The notes under the pieces are model-generated. The model saw only the letters and a program-made list of their open reading frames with translations, was not told the DNA's origin and made no database searches. DNA of 64,000 nt from positions 124,001 through 188,000 of the forward strand of contig NZ_AUEQ01000013.1 in the NCBI RefSeq assembly GCF_000426065.1. The letters run 5' to 3'. Each line of letters opens with the position of its first letter. Positions within the stretch are counted from its first letter, which is position 1. Shown here piece after piece: positions 40,427-49,857 of this stretch. The translations under genes and the position numbers were made by a program. Source of the DNA: Mycobacterium sp. URHD0025. GTDB taxonomy: Bacteria; Actinomycetota; Actinomycetes; Mycobacteriales; Mycobacteriaceae.

Positions 40427-43108
40427 TCATCGCAGCGCCGCCAGGCGGGCGGTGATCCGCTCGACCTCTTCGCCGGCCAGCTGCTGACGGCCCCGGATCT
40501 TGTCGACGACATTCTCCGGCGCCTTGGACAGGAACGCCTCGTTGCCCAGCTTGGCCGTGGTGGTGGCCAGCTCCTTCTGCGCCGCGGCCAGATCCTTTTC
40601 CAGTCGGCGTCGCTCAGCCGCGACATCGACGGTGCCCGAGGTGTCCACCTCGACGAGCACCGTGGCCTGCGTCAGACGCACCTCGACCGAGGCCGAAGGG
40701 GTGAACCCGTCCGCGGCATCGGTCAGCCAGGCCAGGGCCGTGACGGCCGGCAGTTGCTCGGTCAGGCCGGCCTCACCGATGGCCGACAGCCGCGCCGGAA
40801 CGCGCTGCCGGTCGGCCAGCCCCTGATCGCTGCGGAAGCGGCGCACCTCGGTGATGAGCTTCTGCATGTCGGCAATGTGTTGTGCCGCAAGCGAATCCGA
40901 TGCCATGCCAGAAGCCTGCGGCCACTGCGCGATGACGATCGACTCGCCGTCGGTGAGCGTCTTCCACAACGTCTCGGTGACGAACGGCATGACGGGGTGC
41001 AACAGCTTGAGCAGCGCGTCGAGGACGGCGGCCAGCACCGCAGTCGTATGAGTGACGCCCTCGTTCAGCTGGACCTTGGCGAGCTCGACATACCAGTCAC
41101 AGAACTCGTCCCAGGCGAAGTGGTACAGCGATTCACAGGCCCGGCTGAACTCATAGCTGTCGAGTGCGGCATCCACCTCGCCACGGACCTCTTCGAGCCG
41201 GCCCAGGATCCAGCGGTCGGCGTCGGTCAGCTCGGCGGAAGAAAGGAGCGCGAACTGGGCTTGATGCTCTTCACCCGAGGGGCTCATCGCGGCCCCGTTC
41301 ATCAGCGCGAAGCGGGTCGCGTTGAACAGCTTGGTCGCGAAGTTACGCGAGGCCCTGGCGTGGTCCTCACCGATGGACAAGTCACCGCCGGGGCTGGCGC
41401 CGCGGGCCAAGGTGAACCGCAGGGCGTCGGCCCCGAACTTCTCCACCCAGTCCAGCGGGTCGATGCCGTTGCCGCGGGACTTGCTCATCTTGCGGCCGAA
41501 CTCGTCGCGGATCAGCCCATGCAGGAAGACGTTCTCGAACGGAACCTGCGGGCCCCGCGCACCATCGAACGTGATCGCCGGGTCGTCACCGACGAAGGTG
41601 CCGAACATCATCATCCGGGCCACCCAGAAGAACAGGATGTCGTAGCCGGTGACCAGCACCGAGGTGGGGTAGAACTTCGCCAGATCGGGCGTGTGGTCGG
41701 GCCAGCCCATGGTGGAGAACGGCCACAGTGCCGAGGAGAACCAGGTGTCGAGGACGTCGGGGTCTTGCTCCCAGCCCGCCGGCGGGGTCTCGTCGGGTCC
41801 CACGCACACGGTCTCGCCGTTGGGGCCGTGCCAGATCGGGATGCGGTGGCCCCACCACAGCTGCCGGGAAATGCACCAGTCGTGCATGTTGTCGACCCAG
41901 GCGAACCACCGCGGCTCCAGGCTCGGCGGGTGAATCACTGTGTCGCCGTTGCGCACCGCGTCGCCTGCCGCTTTGGCCAGGCCGTCCACCTTGACCCACC
42001 ACTGCAGCGACAGCCGGGGCTCGATGGGCTCGCCGCTGCGCTCGGAGTGCCCGACGCTGTGCAGATAGGGACGCTTCTCCTCGACGATCCGGCCCTGCTC
42101 GGCCAGTGCCTCGCGCACTTTGACGCGCGCCTCGAACCGGTCCATGCCGTCGAATTGCGTTCCGGTGTCGGCGATCCGGCCCTTGGCGTCCATGATCGTG
42201 GGCATCGGCAGCTGGTGACGCAACCCGATCTCGAAGTCGTTGGGATCGTGCGCCGGGGTGACTTTCACTGCGCCGGTGCCGAATTCGGGATCGACGTGGG
42301 TGTCGGCCACAATGATCATCCCGTGTTCGACGAACGGGTGCGGCAGGGTTTTGCCGACCAGGTGGCGGTACCGCTCGTCGTCGGGATGCACCGCGATCGC
42401 CGTGTCACCGAGCATGGTCTCGACCCGGGTGGTGGCCACGATGATGTGGGGCTCGTCGTCGTTCATCGAGCCGTAGCGGAACGAGACCAGCTCGCCCTCC
42501 ACGTCTTCGTACTTGACCTCAAGATCGCTGATCGCGGTCTCCAGCACGGGTGACCAGTTGACGAGGCGCTCGGCCTGATAGATCAGCCCGGCATCGAAGA
42601 GCCTCTTGAAGATGGTGCGCACCGCCCGCGACAGGCCCTCGTCCATGGTGAACCGGTCGCGGCTCCAGTCCACGCCGTCACCCAGGCGGCGCATCTGCCC
42701 GCCGATGGTGCCACCGGACTCGCGCTTCCAGTCCCACACCTTCTCGACGAACAGCTCGCGGCCCATGTCTTGCCGGCTCAGCCCCTCAGCGGCGAGCTGC
42801 TTTTCCACCACGGTCTGGGTGGCGATGCCGGCGTGGTCCATGCCGGGCAGCCACAGCACCTCGAAGCCCTGCATGCGCTTGCGGCGCGTGAGGGCGTCCA
42901 TGAGCGTGTGGTCGAGCGCGTGCCCCATGTGCAGGCTGCCGGTCACATTGGGCGGCGGCAGCACGATCGAATAGGGCGGCTTTTCGCTGGCCGGATCGGC
43001 GGTGAAGTATCCGGCATCCACCCAGCCCTGGTACAGGTCGGCCTCTACCGCAGCGGGATCCCAGGATTTGGGGAGGGCATCGGCACGATTGTCAGGGGTG
43101 GGGGTCAC
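40427..43108 (-). CDS. valS: Valyl-tRNA synthetase
   Basis: The 893-residue class I synthetase has PPPNVTGSLHMGHAL (HIGH motif as HMGH) near residue 50, the editing domain with HIIVATTRVETMLGDTAI, and FGRKMSKSRGNGIDP (KMSKS) near 540. The C-terminal anticodon domain is followed by a coiled coil (AAERRRLEKDLAAAQKELA), as in bacterial ValRS. It charges tRNA-Val and hydrolyses mischarged threonine. It heads the valS-folC-DUF4233 operon. Confidence 0.98.
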   Translation of the reverse strand: MTPTPDNRADALPKSWDPAAVEADLYQGWVDAGYFTADPASEKPPYSIVLPPPNVTGSLHMGHALDHTLMDALTRRKRMQGFEVLWLPGMDHAGIATQTVVEKQLAAEGLSRQDMGRELFVEKVWDWKRESGGTIGGQMRRLGDGVDWSRDRFTMDEGLSRAVRTIFKRLFDAGLIYQAERLVNWSPVLETAISDLEVKYEDVEGELVSFRYGSMNDDEPHIIVATTRVETMLGDTAIAVHPDDERYRHLVGKTLPHPFVEHGMIIVADTHVDPEFGTGAVKVTPAHDPNDFEIGLRHQLPMPTIMDAKGRIADTGTQFDGMDRFEARVKVREALAEQGRIVEEKRPYLHSVGHSERSGEPIEPRLSLQWWVKVDGLAKAAGDAVRNGDTVIHPPSLEPRWFAWVDNMHDWCISRQLWWGHRIPIWHGPNGETVCVGPDETPPAGWEQDPDVLDTWFSSALWPFSTMGWPDHTPDLAKFYPTSVLVTGYDILFFWVARMMMFGTFVGDDPAITFDGARGPQVPFENVFLHGLIRDEFGRKMSKSRGNGIDPLDWVEKFGADALRFTLARGASPGGDLSIGEDHARASRNFATKLFNATRFALMNGAAMSPSGEEHQAQFALLSSAELTDADRWILGRLEEVRGEVDAALDSYEFSRACESLYHFAWDEFCDWYVELAKVQLNEGVTHTTAVLAAVLDALLKLLHPVMPFVTETLWKTLTDGESIVIAQWPQASGMASDSLAAQHIADMQKLITEVRRFRSDQGLADRQRVPARLSAIGEAGLTEQLPAVTALAWLTDAADGFTPSASVEVRLTQATVLVEVDTSGTVDVAAERRRLEKDLAAAQKELATTTAKLGNEAFLSKAPENVVDKIRGRQQLAGEEVERITARLAALR

Positions 43109-43150
43109 CGAGCCATTCTAAGAAGGACGGGCCCCGATAAGCGAAAGCCC

Positions 43151-43180
43151 CCGATGCCCGGTGGGTTCGCTGGGCATCGG
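43151..43180 (-). terminator. Terminator hairpin downstream of the DUF937 gene
   Basis: CCGATGCCC (43151-43159) and GGGCATCGG (43172-43180) form a perfect 9-bp stem with a 12-nt loop, about 40 bp after the DUF937 gene stop on the minus strand and upstream of valS. A pyrimidine-rich CTTTCGCTT follows. Confidence 0.6.
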
Positions 43181-43218
43181 AGGCTGTCGGAGGCCGTCGC
43201 GCCGGCCTGCGGTACCGC

Positions 43219-43845
43219 TTACTTCCTGCCGCCGAGCAGACCGCCGAGGATCTCACCGATGGCATTGCCCTGGCCACCACCGCCGCCGCCACCGAGCACG
43301 CTGCCCAGGATGCTGCCCAGCGGGTTGTTGGCGGCCGCACCGCCGCCGCCGACCGCACCGCCGAGGATGCTGCCGAGCACGTCACCCAGCCCACCGCCGG
43401 AGGCCTGCGGCTGCGGCGCCGACTGCGCGGGCGCGTTCTTCTGGGCAAACTGCTTGCCGATGTAGGCCAGCACGATCGGCGCCAGGATCGGCAGCAGCTG
43501 CTTGATCAAGTTGCTGCCGCCGGCACCGGTACCCGCCAAGGCCGACGCGACCTGGTTGCTGTCGTTGCCGCCGAAGATCTTCGACACCATCTGGTTGCCC
43601 TCGTTGGCATCGACCTGATCGACACTCACTCCGCCGTCCAGCAGGCCGCTGGCGCCTTGCGCGGTGACAGTCGACTCAAGATCGCTCGAGTCGATGGTGT
43701 CTGCATGTACGTTCTCCGCCACACCGCCGACCAGGGCCGGAACCAGGGTCTTGATGGCGGCGTTCACCTCGCCTTCATCTGCGCCGAGCTTGTTGGCGAT
43801 ATCCGCCACCGGGATCTGCGCGAAAAGTTCGTCGAGACCGGCCAT
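43219..43845 (-). CDS. DUF937 domain protein
   Basis: The 208-residue protein has an N-terminal helical DUF937 domain (LFAQIPVADIANKLGADEG, VKTLVPAL-type helices and QMVSKIFGGNDSNQVASAL), then a hydrophobic segment LLPILAPIVLAYIGKQF, and a C-terminal tail of short Gly-rich repeats with the pattern (x)LGSILGG(x) ending LLGGRK. There is no signal peptide. DUF937 proteins resemble YidB and are of unknown function; the Gly-rich tail may self-associate. The gene appears monocistronic, with its own terminator, and lies between the saccharopine-dehydrogenase-like gene and valS. Confidence 0.82.
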   Translation of the reverse strand: MAGLDELFAQIPVADIANKLGADEGEVNAAIKTLVPALVGGVAENVHADTIDSSDLESTVTAQGASGLLDGGVSVDQVDANEGNQMVSKIFGGNDSNQVASALAGTGAGGSNLIKQLLPILAPIVLAYIGKQFAQKNAPAQSAPQPQASGGGLGDVLGSILGGAVGGGGAAANNPLGSILGSVLGGGGGGGQGNAIGEILGGLLGGRK

Positions 43846-43961
43846 AGTTCATCCCACCTTCGTTTGCTGGCGTACTGGAAGTCCTCGGCAACGACACTAG
43901 TCGAATGTGATCTTGTCCCACAGGTGTTCGACGCAGGCGGATCGATTCATGTTGTGCCGGC

Positions 43962-45212
43962 TCAGCTCAGGGCGGTCGTCGCCAACGACACCCCGGCAGC
44001 CGGTAGCCGGGTCAGGAGCACGTCGCCCATCGCGGCCACCGGTGTCAGCACTCCACGCCGTTCCGACAGCGCATCGCGGTCGGTTGCCAGGGCGAGCCCA
44101 CACTCGCCGAGCAACACCGCCGTCGACTTGTATCCCGGATCGCCTTGCTGGGCCATGCTTGTCACGTACCGGGCACCCGATGTCGTGGTGGTGTAGGTCT
44201 CCACGCGGTAGTGACCCCGCTCGCGGGCCCGCTCGCTGGGACCGGTTCCCGGTTTGGGAACCAACTTCGCGACCAGGCCGCCCGGCAGCCGGTTGAAGTA
44301 CCGCCCGCCGACACCGAGCGTCAGCGCGTTGGCTCCGGTGACGGCTGCAGCAGCCAACGGTGCAACAGGCGAACGCCCCAGGCTCATCTGCTCGGCGTAC
44401 TCGAAACGGCGCCCATAGGGATAGCCCAGTAATGCGTTGCTGCGCCGCACGATTCGGGTGTTCGGCGCCGCCATCGCAAACGCACCGGTCCAGTAACCGG
44501 ACAGCTCGGGCGCGATCTCACCACCCCGGCGCCACCGCACGTCGGGCTGGGCACCGAGTTCGGGCTCCGCCCCGCGGTCGGGGCTCAACGTGTACGGGTC
44601 GTTCATCAGCGCCCGGGCTTCCGGATCGGACGACAGCGTGTCGAGCAGTTCCAGCATCGAGGCCACGGTGCCGCCCGACACGCCACCGGCGAAACTGCGT
44701 ACCACCAGGTTGGTGTCGCCCAGCTCGCCCGCACCGTCCGCGAGCGCCCGCTGATACAGCGCATAGACCGTGAGATCGGATGGCACCGAATCGAATCCAC
44801 ACGAATGCACGATGCGCGCCCCGGTATCGATCGCCTGCTTGTGATGGAGGTCGATGCTGTCGCGGATGAACGTCGTCTCACCGGTCAGGTCGGCGTAGTC
44901 GGTGCCGGCCGCAGCACATGCCGCCACCAGCGGCATGCCGTAGCGGGCGTAGGGGCCCACCGTCGTCACCACCACCTGCGTGCGCGCTGCCATCGCATCG
45001 AGAGAATCCTGGGCGGTCGCGTCAGCGGTCACCAACGGCCACGACTGCGCGCCCGGCCCCAATCCGTCGCGCACAGCCCGCAGTCGCTCCTCGGAGCGGC
45101 CTGCCAGAGCTATTCGGGCCTGTCCCCCGGCCCTGGCCAGGTATTCGGCGGTCAGCTTTCCGGCGAAACCCGTGGCGCCGTACAGCACCAGATCAAACTC
45201 ACGCTGCGTCAC
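43962..45212 (-). CDS. Saccharopine dehydrogenase-like oxidoreductase (Rv2449c-like)
   Basis: The 416-residue protein opens EFDLVLYGATGFAGKLTAEYL, a Rossmann G-A-T-G-F-A-G loop of the saccharopine-dehydrogenase NADP-binding type, followed by VVTTVGPYARYGMPLVAACA and GTDYADLTGE. The same fold includes the mycobacterial trans-acting enoyl reductase (Rv2953) used in phthiocerol and phenolic glycolipid synthesis, so a lipid-reductase role is possible; lysine metabolism is unlikely. The start is a GTG. It lies 10 bp downstream of the S9 peptidase gene and is probably co-transcribed with it. Confidence 0.85.
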   Translation of the reverse strand: MTQREFDLVLYGATGFAGKLTAEYLARAGGQARIALAGRSEERLRAVRDGLGPGAQSWPLVTADATAQDSLDAMAARTQVVVTTVGPYARYGMPLVAACAAAGTDYADLTGETTFIRDSIDLHHKQAIDTGARIVHSCGFDSVPSDLTVYALYQRALADGAGELGDTNLVVRSFAGGVSGGTVASMLELLDTLSSDPEARALMNDPYTLSPDRGAEPELGAQPDVRWRRGGEIAPELSGYWTGAFAMAAPNTRIVRRSNALLGYPYGRRFEYAEQMSLGRSPVAPLAAAAVTGANALTLGVGGRYFNRLPGGLVAKLVPKPGTGPSERARERGHYRVETYTTTTSGARYVTSMAQQGDPGYKSTAVLLGECGLALATDRDALSERRGVLTPVAAMGDVLLTRLPAAGVSLATTALS

Positions 45213-45222
45213 GATCTCGACG

Positions 45223-47190
45223 CTACCCGAGCAGTTGGGGCAGCTGTCCTGGTTCGCCGCGCAGGTGCTCCCCCAGGAATGCCGTGACCACCTGGTACCA
45301 GATCTTGGCGTGCTGGGGAGACAGCACCCAATGGTTCTCCGTCGGGTAGTACAGGAACCGGTGCGGGCTTTCGCCGTTCCCGTCGGCAGGCAAACCGGAA
45401 TGGCTGAGCAGCTCGTACCACAGCCGCAGCGCTTCGCCGATCGGAACCCGATAATCCTTGTCGCCGTGGATGACCAGCATCGGGGTGGCGATGTCGCCGA
45501 CGAACCGGTGTGGTGAATTGCTTTGGGCCATCTCAGGTGTCATCTCGCGAGCCCACCAGTACGCGCCGTCGGTAGTGGGGCCGAACTGATCGAGCGCCCA
45601 CAGGCTGGCATGCGTGACGATCGCATCGAACCGGTTTGTCTGTCCGGCGATCCAGTTGGCCATATAACCGCCGAACGATCCGCCCATCGCAGCGGTTCGT
45701 GAGGCGTCGACCCGCGGATGTGCACAGGCGGCGTCGGTCGCGGCCATCAGGTCGGTGTAGGGATCGCCGCCCCAGGAGCCCCAACCGCGCGCGATGAAGT
45801 CCTGGCCGTAACCGGTGGACAGTCCCGGATCCGGCATCAGCACCGCGTAGCCCTGCGCGGTGAGCAGCCACGGGTTCCACCGCCAGTGCCAGCTGTTCCA
45901 GCTGCCCAACGGACCGCCGTGGATCCACAACACCAAGGGCGCCGGCTCGTCGCCGGCCGGCAGGGTGAGCCAGGAACGGATCGGCGTGCCGTCGGCCGCG
46001 GTCGCGGTCACCTCCGTCAGCGTTCCGGGCAGTTCGGGTTTCCCGACGCAGGGCAGCTCGGTGACGGTGCCGTCCGGATCAATGCGGACCGGATGGGGCG
46101 GCCCGGCGTACGAACTGCGCAGCGCGTAGATCATCCCGCCGGGCGCGGGCCGGACATCGCTGTAGGTGAAGTCATCGTCGGTCAACCGGGTTACCGCACC
46201 GGATACGGGATCGACGGAGAAGATCGGGCCACGACCGCCGTCATCAGCGGTCACGATCAGCGCGGTCGAATCCGCCGTCCAGGCCACCGACGACGGCCAC
46301 CGATCCCAGGCCGCGGTCAGCTCCACTGGCTCCTCACCGAACCGCATGCAACACAGCGTGATCCGCGGCGGCGATGTCGGGGACGAATGGGTTTCCCGGG
46401 TAAATGCCACGGCGCTGCAATCCGGCGCGATCGCAGGGTGTTCGAGATCCACTCCGGGTTCTTGGGCGATCGTGATGCGCTCACCGGTGGCCCGATCGAT
46501 ACGCACGAGCACCAACCGGACCGCCGCGCCCGGGCCCGGCACCCGCCAGGAGGTCACCAGGAATCCGCCGTCGGCGCTGAGGTCGAACGAGGTCTCGCGC
46601 AATGCCACGCCCGGCTCGGCAGTCAGGTCCCGCCGCCCGTCTGCGTCGAAGAGGTGGGGTTGATCCGGGCCGAGGTCATGATCCCACTGTCGGACCGGGT
46701 AGCCGGTGTGCAAGATCGCCGACACTTTGTTGTCCTTGCGCGCCGCGCGCCGGGTCTTGTCGTCATCGACGGAGGTCGACGACGGCAGCAGAGGCGCGGT
46801 CACCACGATGGCATCCGCCGCACGGGCGCTTGCGGCGCCGGTGACCCCGCCAGGCATCGCCATCACCTCGAATGCCTCGCCTCCGGTCGCGGGGAGACGC
46901 CACAGGGCCGCGGGCGGTTTGTCGTCGGCCTCGCCCGGACGCACCGCGAGGAACAACACATCGCCGTCGGCAGTGAACACGGGCGCGGACTCCCCTTTGA
47001 CGCCACGGGTCAGCCTGCGCGCGGGCGCGGATCCGGCTGGGTCCAATTCCCATATGGCGCTGAGGAATTCGGTGCGCTTGTCGTCCAGTGTGCTCAGCGT
47101 CGTGACCACGCGGGACCCGTCGGGCGACACCGCCAGCCCTGACACCCGAGGCACCGCGAGATAGTCGTCGAGATCGTCGAACACCGTCAT
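45223..47190 (-). CDS. S9-family prolyl oligopeptidase-like serine peptidase
   Basis: The 655-residue protein has an N-terminal beta-propeller (about 1-400, with repeats such as GLAVSPDGSRVVTTL and SSVAWTADSTALIVTAD) and a C-terminal alpha/beta hydrolase. The nucleophile is in AAMGGSFGGYMANW, Asp in VIHGDKDYRVPIGEALRL and His in YPTENHWVLSPQ. Family members cleave short peptides, typically acyl-peptides or after proline; specificity is not predictable. There is no signal peptide, so it is cytoplasmic. The ATG at 47190 has GGGGAG just upstream; an ATG 30 bp earlier is unlikely. Confidence 0.9.
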   Translation of the reverse strand: MTVFDDLDDYLAVPRVSGLAVSPDGSRVVTTLSTLDDKRTEFLSAIWELDPAGSAPARRLTRGVKGESAPVFTADGDVLFLAVRPGEADDKPPAALWRLPATGGEAFEVMAMPGGVTGAASARAADAIVVTAPLLPSSTSVDDDKTRRAARKDNKVSAILHTGYPVRQWDHDLGPDQPHLFDADGRRDLTAEPGVALRETSFDLSADGGFLVTSWRVPGPGAAVRLVLVRIDRATGERITIAQEPGVDLEHPAIAPDCSAVAFTRETHSSPTSPPRITLCCMRFGEEPVELTAAWDRWPSSVAWTADSTALIVTADDGGRGPIFSVDPVSGAVTRLTDDDFTYSDVRPAPGGMIYALRSSYAGPPHPVRIDPDGTVTELPCVGKPELPGTLTEVTATAADGTPIRSWLTLPAGDEPAPLVLWIHGGPLGSWNSWHWRWNPWLLTAQGYAVLMPDPGLSTGYGQDFIARGWGSWGGDPYTDLMAATDAACAHPRVDASRTAAMGGSFGGYMANWIAGQTNRFDAIVTHASLWALDQFGPTTDGAYWWAREMTPEMAQSNSPHRFVGDIATPMLVIHGDKDYRVPIGEALRLWYELLSHSGLPADGNGESPHRFLYYPTENHWVLSPQHAKIWYQVVTAFLGEHLRGEPGQLPQLLG

Positions 47191-47209
47191 GGCTCCCCAC
47201 CGTAACGGC

Positions 47210-47240
47210 GCGGCCCGCACCGGAGTCCGGTACGGGCCGC
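47210..47240 (-). terminator. Terminator hairpin of the lipoprotein gene
   Basis: GCGGCCCG (47210-47217) and CGGGCCGC (47233-47240) pair perfectly around an inner CCGGA/TCCGG element, 15 bp after the lipoprotein gene stop on the minus strand and just upstream of the S9 peptidase start. Confidence 0.55.
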
Positions 47241-47254
47241 GGGATGCGCGTCGG

Positions 47255-47866
47255 TCAGACCACCTCGGTGACCTTTCCGGTGACGTCGGCCCGCACCTGC
47301 TTGCTGCTGCGCTCGCCCTGGACGTTGATGAACATGATCACGTTGGAGTCGAACGGGATGTTGCGCTTGATGCTCACCGTCTGGACTTTGCCGTCCTTGA
47401 CCTCACTGGCTGCCGCCGCGCCGTCGATCGCCGCAGCGATGGCGGCGGAGGGCACATCGGCGGTGGCGAAGAGATTCTGCTGCAGCGCCTCGGTGTCCTC
47501 GTCGTAGTCGATGGGACGCGACGGTCCGACCGCACCGGATGTGTAGCTCCACTGATTGAGCTCGGTGGGGGCCTTCGGATCGACGGCTTCGACGGTGAGC
47601 ACGCCCGGTGCGATGTTGACCTCGACCACCTGCATCGGGTTGGCGCCGACCTTATCGGCGATGGCGGCATAGGCGTTGTCGATGCCCTCGGCGGTGAACA
47701 GGTTGCCGGAGACTGCTTCGGTGATCTTCTCCGTACCCGATGAGACAACCTTCTCGGCCGCGCCGGCAGCCGCGTCCCTGAGTTCGGTGGCCTTCGAGCA
47801 ACCGCTCAATGCGGAGGCGGCCAAGGCGGCTGCGCCAAGCGCAACACCGAAGCGGGTGAGTTTCAT
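47255..47866 (-). CDS. Putative lipoprotein
   Basis: The 203-residue protein has a lipoprotein signal: MKLTRFGVALGAAALAA, then a lipobox L-S-G-C with Cys near residue 23. The mature part has an Ala-rich helical start and a mixed alpha/beta domain with NPMQVVEVNIAPGVLTVEAVD and FDSNVIMFINVQGERSSKQVR. No enzyme motif is seen; it may be a small ligand-binding or surface protein. The ATG at 47866 has GAGAGGA 5 nt upstream; longer readings to 47923 add residues before the signal peptide. It is divergent from the FAD monooxygenase. Confidence 0.85.
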   Translation of the reverse strand: MKLTRFGVALGAAALAASALSGCSKATELRDAAAGAAEKVVSSGTEKITEAVSGNLFTAEGIDNAYAAIADKVGANPMQVVEVNIAPGVLTVEAVDPKAPTELNQWSYTSGAVGPSRPIDYDEDTEALQQNLFATADVPSAAIAAAIDGAAAASEVKDGKVQTVSIKRNIPFDSNVIMFINVQGERSSKQVRADVTGKVTEVV

Positions 47867-47990
47867 CGGGGTCCTCTCCATCGTTATATCCCGGCGATTC
47901 GGCGCGGGAACCTGTACAGACACTGTGCAGGCGCTGGAAGGCTACCGATCCCAACTTCGGTGATGGTGGGTCACCTCACCCGGTGCCGGT

Positions 47991-48002
47991 TAGATTCGAG
48001 CG
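47991..48002 (+). promoter_or_regulatory. Leaderless promoter -10 of the FAD monooxygenase gene
   Basis: TAGATT at 47991-47996 lies 6 nt before the ATG at 48003, fitting a leaderless transcript. No convincing -35 is seen. Confidence 0.45.
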
Positions 48003-49151
48003 ATGGCACAGAACGTCCTGGTCGTCGGCGGCGGCATCACCGGCCTGGCGACTGCGGTCGCATTGCAGCGGCACGGGTTTGACGTCGCCGTCGTCGAAAC
48101 CCGCTCGGACTCCAACACCGGCGCCGGTATCAGCATCTGGCCCAATGCCCTGGCCGCACTCGACGAGATCGGGCTCGGTGATGCGGTGCGCGGGTCCGGC
48201 GGCCAGGTCACCGCGGGAGCCCTGCGCTGGCGCGACGGCACCTGGCTGCGCCGCCCGGCGGCCGACCGGATGGTTCGCGCGCTGGGCGAACCGCTGGTGG
48301 TGATTCGTCGAACCGCGTTGACCGAAATTCTCACTTCGGGGCTTCGGCCGGGCACAGTCGAATACGGAGTCGCGGTGCAGGCACTCGATGTCCACGACGG
48401 CGGGGTGCGCGTGCGGTTGTCCGACGGATCCGTGCGCGAACCCTCAGCGGTCGTCGGCGCCGACGGCGTCGACTCCGTGGTTGCCCGCCACCTGAATGGA
48501 TCCCTGCCCCGGCGCTACGCGGGATACACGGCCTGGCGCGGAGTCGCCGAGTGCACCATCGACCCCGAGCTCTCGGGAGAGACGATGGCCGCCGGGATGG
48601 AAGCCGGGCATGTCCCGCTCGGTACCGATCACACCTATTGGTTCGCCACTCAGCGGGCTCCGCAGGGCCACGCCAACCGCGACGGCGAGCTGGGCCATCT
48701 GCGGCGAACCTTCGGCACCTGGGCGGAGCCGATCCCGACGCTGCTGGCCACGACCGATCCCGATCAGATCCTCCGAAACGACCTCTACGACCGAACGCCT
48801 GCACGCTGCTGGGCGCGGGGACCGGTGGTGATCGCCGGGGACGCCGCCCACCCGATGCGCCCGCATCTGGGCCAGGGCGGCTGTCAGGGGCTGGAGGACG
48901 CGGCAACGCTCGCCGGCCTCGCGGTCCGAGAGCCGGATCTGCCGACTGCCTTCGCCCGATTCGCAGCCCTGCGCCGGAGGCGAGTCATGACCATCGTCCG
49001 GGAATCACAGTTGATCGGTCGGGTCGTGAATCTGCGCCCTGCGGTTCTCAGCGCCGCGGCCGCCCGAGCGACGGTTCTCGTTCCCGAGTACGTGCTGACG
49101 CGCCACCTCGCCTCGATCGCTGCGCGCGGGGCATTCACGCCCGTGCGCTGA
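48003..49151 (+). CDS. FAD-dependent monooxygenase (salicylate hydroxylase/PHBH type)
   Basis: The 382-residue protein has the FAD-binding dinucleotide motif VLVVGGGITGLATAVAL at residues 5-21, the DG motif in VVGADGVDSVVARHL and the second FAD motif VIAGDAAHPMRPHLGQGGCQGLEDA-type block near 280, giving a group A flavin monooxygenase. Such enzymes hydroxylate aromatic or polyketide substrates with NAD(P)H and oxygen. The gene is alone between a divergent lipoprotein and a convergent rpf gene, so no pathway is indicated. The stop lies 2 bp from the rpf stop, with no obvious terminator. Confidence 0.88.
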   Translation: MAQNVLVVGGGITGLATAVALQRHGFDVAVVETRSDSNTGAGISIWPNALAALDEIGLGDAVRGSGGQVTAGALRWRDGTWLRRPAADRMVRALGEPLVVIRRTALTEILTSGLRPGTVEYGVAVQALDVHDGGVRVRLSDGSVREPSAVVGADGVDSVVARHLNGSLPRRYAGYTAWRGVAECTIDPELSGETMAAGMEAGHVPLGTDHTYWFATQRAPQGHANRDGELGHLRRTFGTWAEPIPTLLATTDPDQILRNDLYDRTPARCWARGPVVIAGDAAHPMRPHLGQGGCQGLEDAATLAGLAVREPDLPTAFARFAALRRRRVMTIVRESQLIGRVVNLRPAVLSAAAARATVLVPEYVLTRHLASIAARGAFTPVR

Positions 49152-49153
49152 GC

Positions 49154-49627
49154 TCAGTGCGGTACGCCGAAGGCGGAAAGCGGATCGAGGAACGTCGTGC
49201 AGATCCGGCGTAGGTCGAAGATGCCCAGCACCGCACCGGAACGCACGGCCTGGCAGCCGGTCGGAGCGCTGGGCGCCGCCCAGCCAGTCGGCATCCCACC
49301 CTGAACCCCGCATTTCGGCCAGGCTCCGATCCCCTGGGTGGCCAGGACGTTCTCGGCCACCCTGATCTGCTCCTCGCGCGATGCCGAGGCAGGTGATCCG
49401 ATGCCACCGTGCGAGGCCCAGGTGGCAGGCTTGAACTGCAATCCGCCGTAGTGGCCGTTACCGGTGTCGATGGACCAGTTGCCGCCCGATTCGCAATCGG
49501 CGATCGCGTCCCAGTTCACCGTGTCCGCGCCGGCCGTTGGCGGCGCGGCGAACATCGGTATCAGCATGACGCCCGCCGATGTCGCAACTAGCCAGAAAAC
49601 CCTGCTCAAAGCCCTTCGTATGGTCAT
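49154..49627 (-). CDS. Resuscitation-promoting factor with C-terminal tail
   Basis: The 157-residue protein has a signal peptide (FWLVATSAGVMLIPMFA, cleavage expected near TAGA) and a single Rpf domain at about 35-108. The catalytic Glu46 is in IADCESGGNWS, and Cys45 and Cys106 form the expected disulfide. The domain is a lysozyme/transglycosylase-like fold that cleaves peptidoglycan and helps cells leave dormancy. A C-terminal extension of about 50 residues with one extra Cys follows. It is closely related to the second rpf gene 230 bp upstream on the same strand. By position the pair corresponds to rpfE (Rv2450c), though which is the orthologue is unclear. Confidence 0.92.
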   Translation of the reverse strand: MTIRRALSRVFWLVATSAGVMLIPMFAAPPTAGADTVNWDAIADCESGGNWSIDTGNGHYGGLQFKPATWASHGGIGSPASASREEQIRVAENVLATQGIGAWPKCGVQGGMPTGWAAPSAPTGCQAVRSGAVLGIFDLRRICTTFLDPLSAFGVPH

Positions 49628-49804
49628 CTCACGGCCCTTCCCCGACCTTTGACACCAGGACCGCGGCAGATGCCGATCACGTTCGTGCAACTGTGCGGTC
49701 ACTAATGAGTTCGTGTGACCAACGTCACCCGTTACAGACGAGGCTGAAGTTATTTCGGAGGTTGCCGAGACTGGAGTAACCGGAGGGCCTGCTGATGAAA
49801 CAGA

Positions 49805-49834
49805 AGCGGTGCCGGACAATTGCCCGGCACCGCT
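49805..49834 (-). terminator. Terminator hairpin of the second rpf gene
   Basis: AGCGGTGCCGG (49805-49815) and CCGGCACCGCT (49824-49834) form a perfect 11-bp stem with an 8-nt loop, starting 23 bp after the rpf stop at 49858 on the minus strand, followed by TTCTGTTTC. It should separate the two rpf genes into different transcripts. Confidence 0.75.
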
Positions 49835-49857
49835 CCCATATCGAGTTGTCGGTAGCG

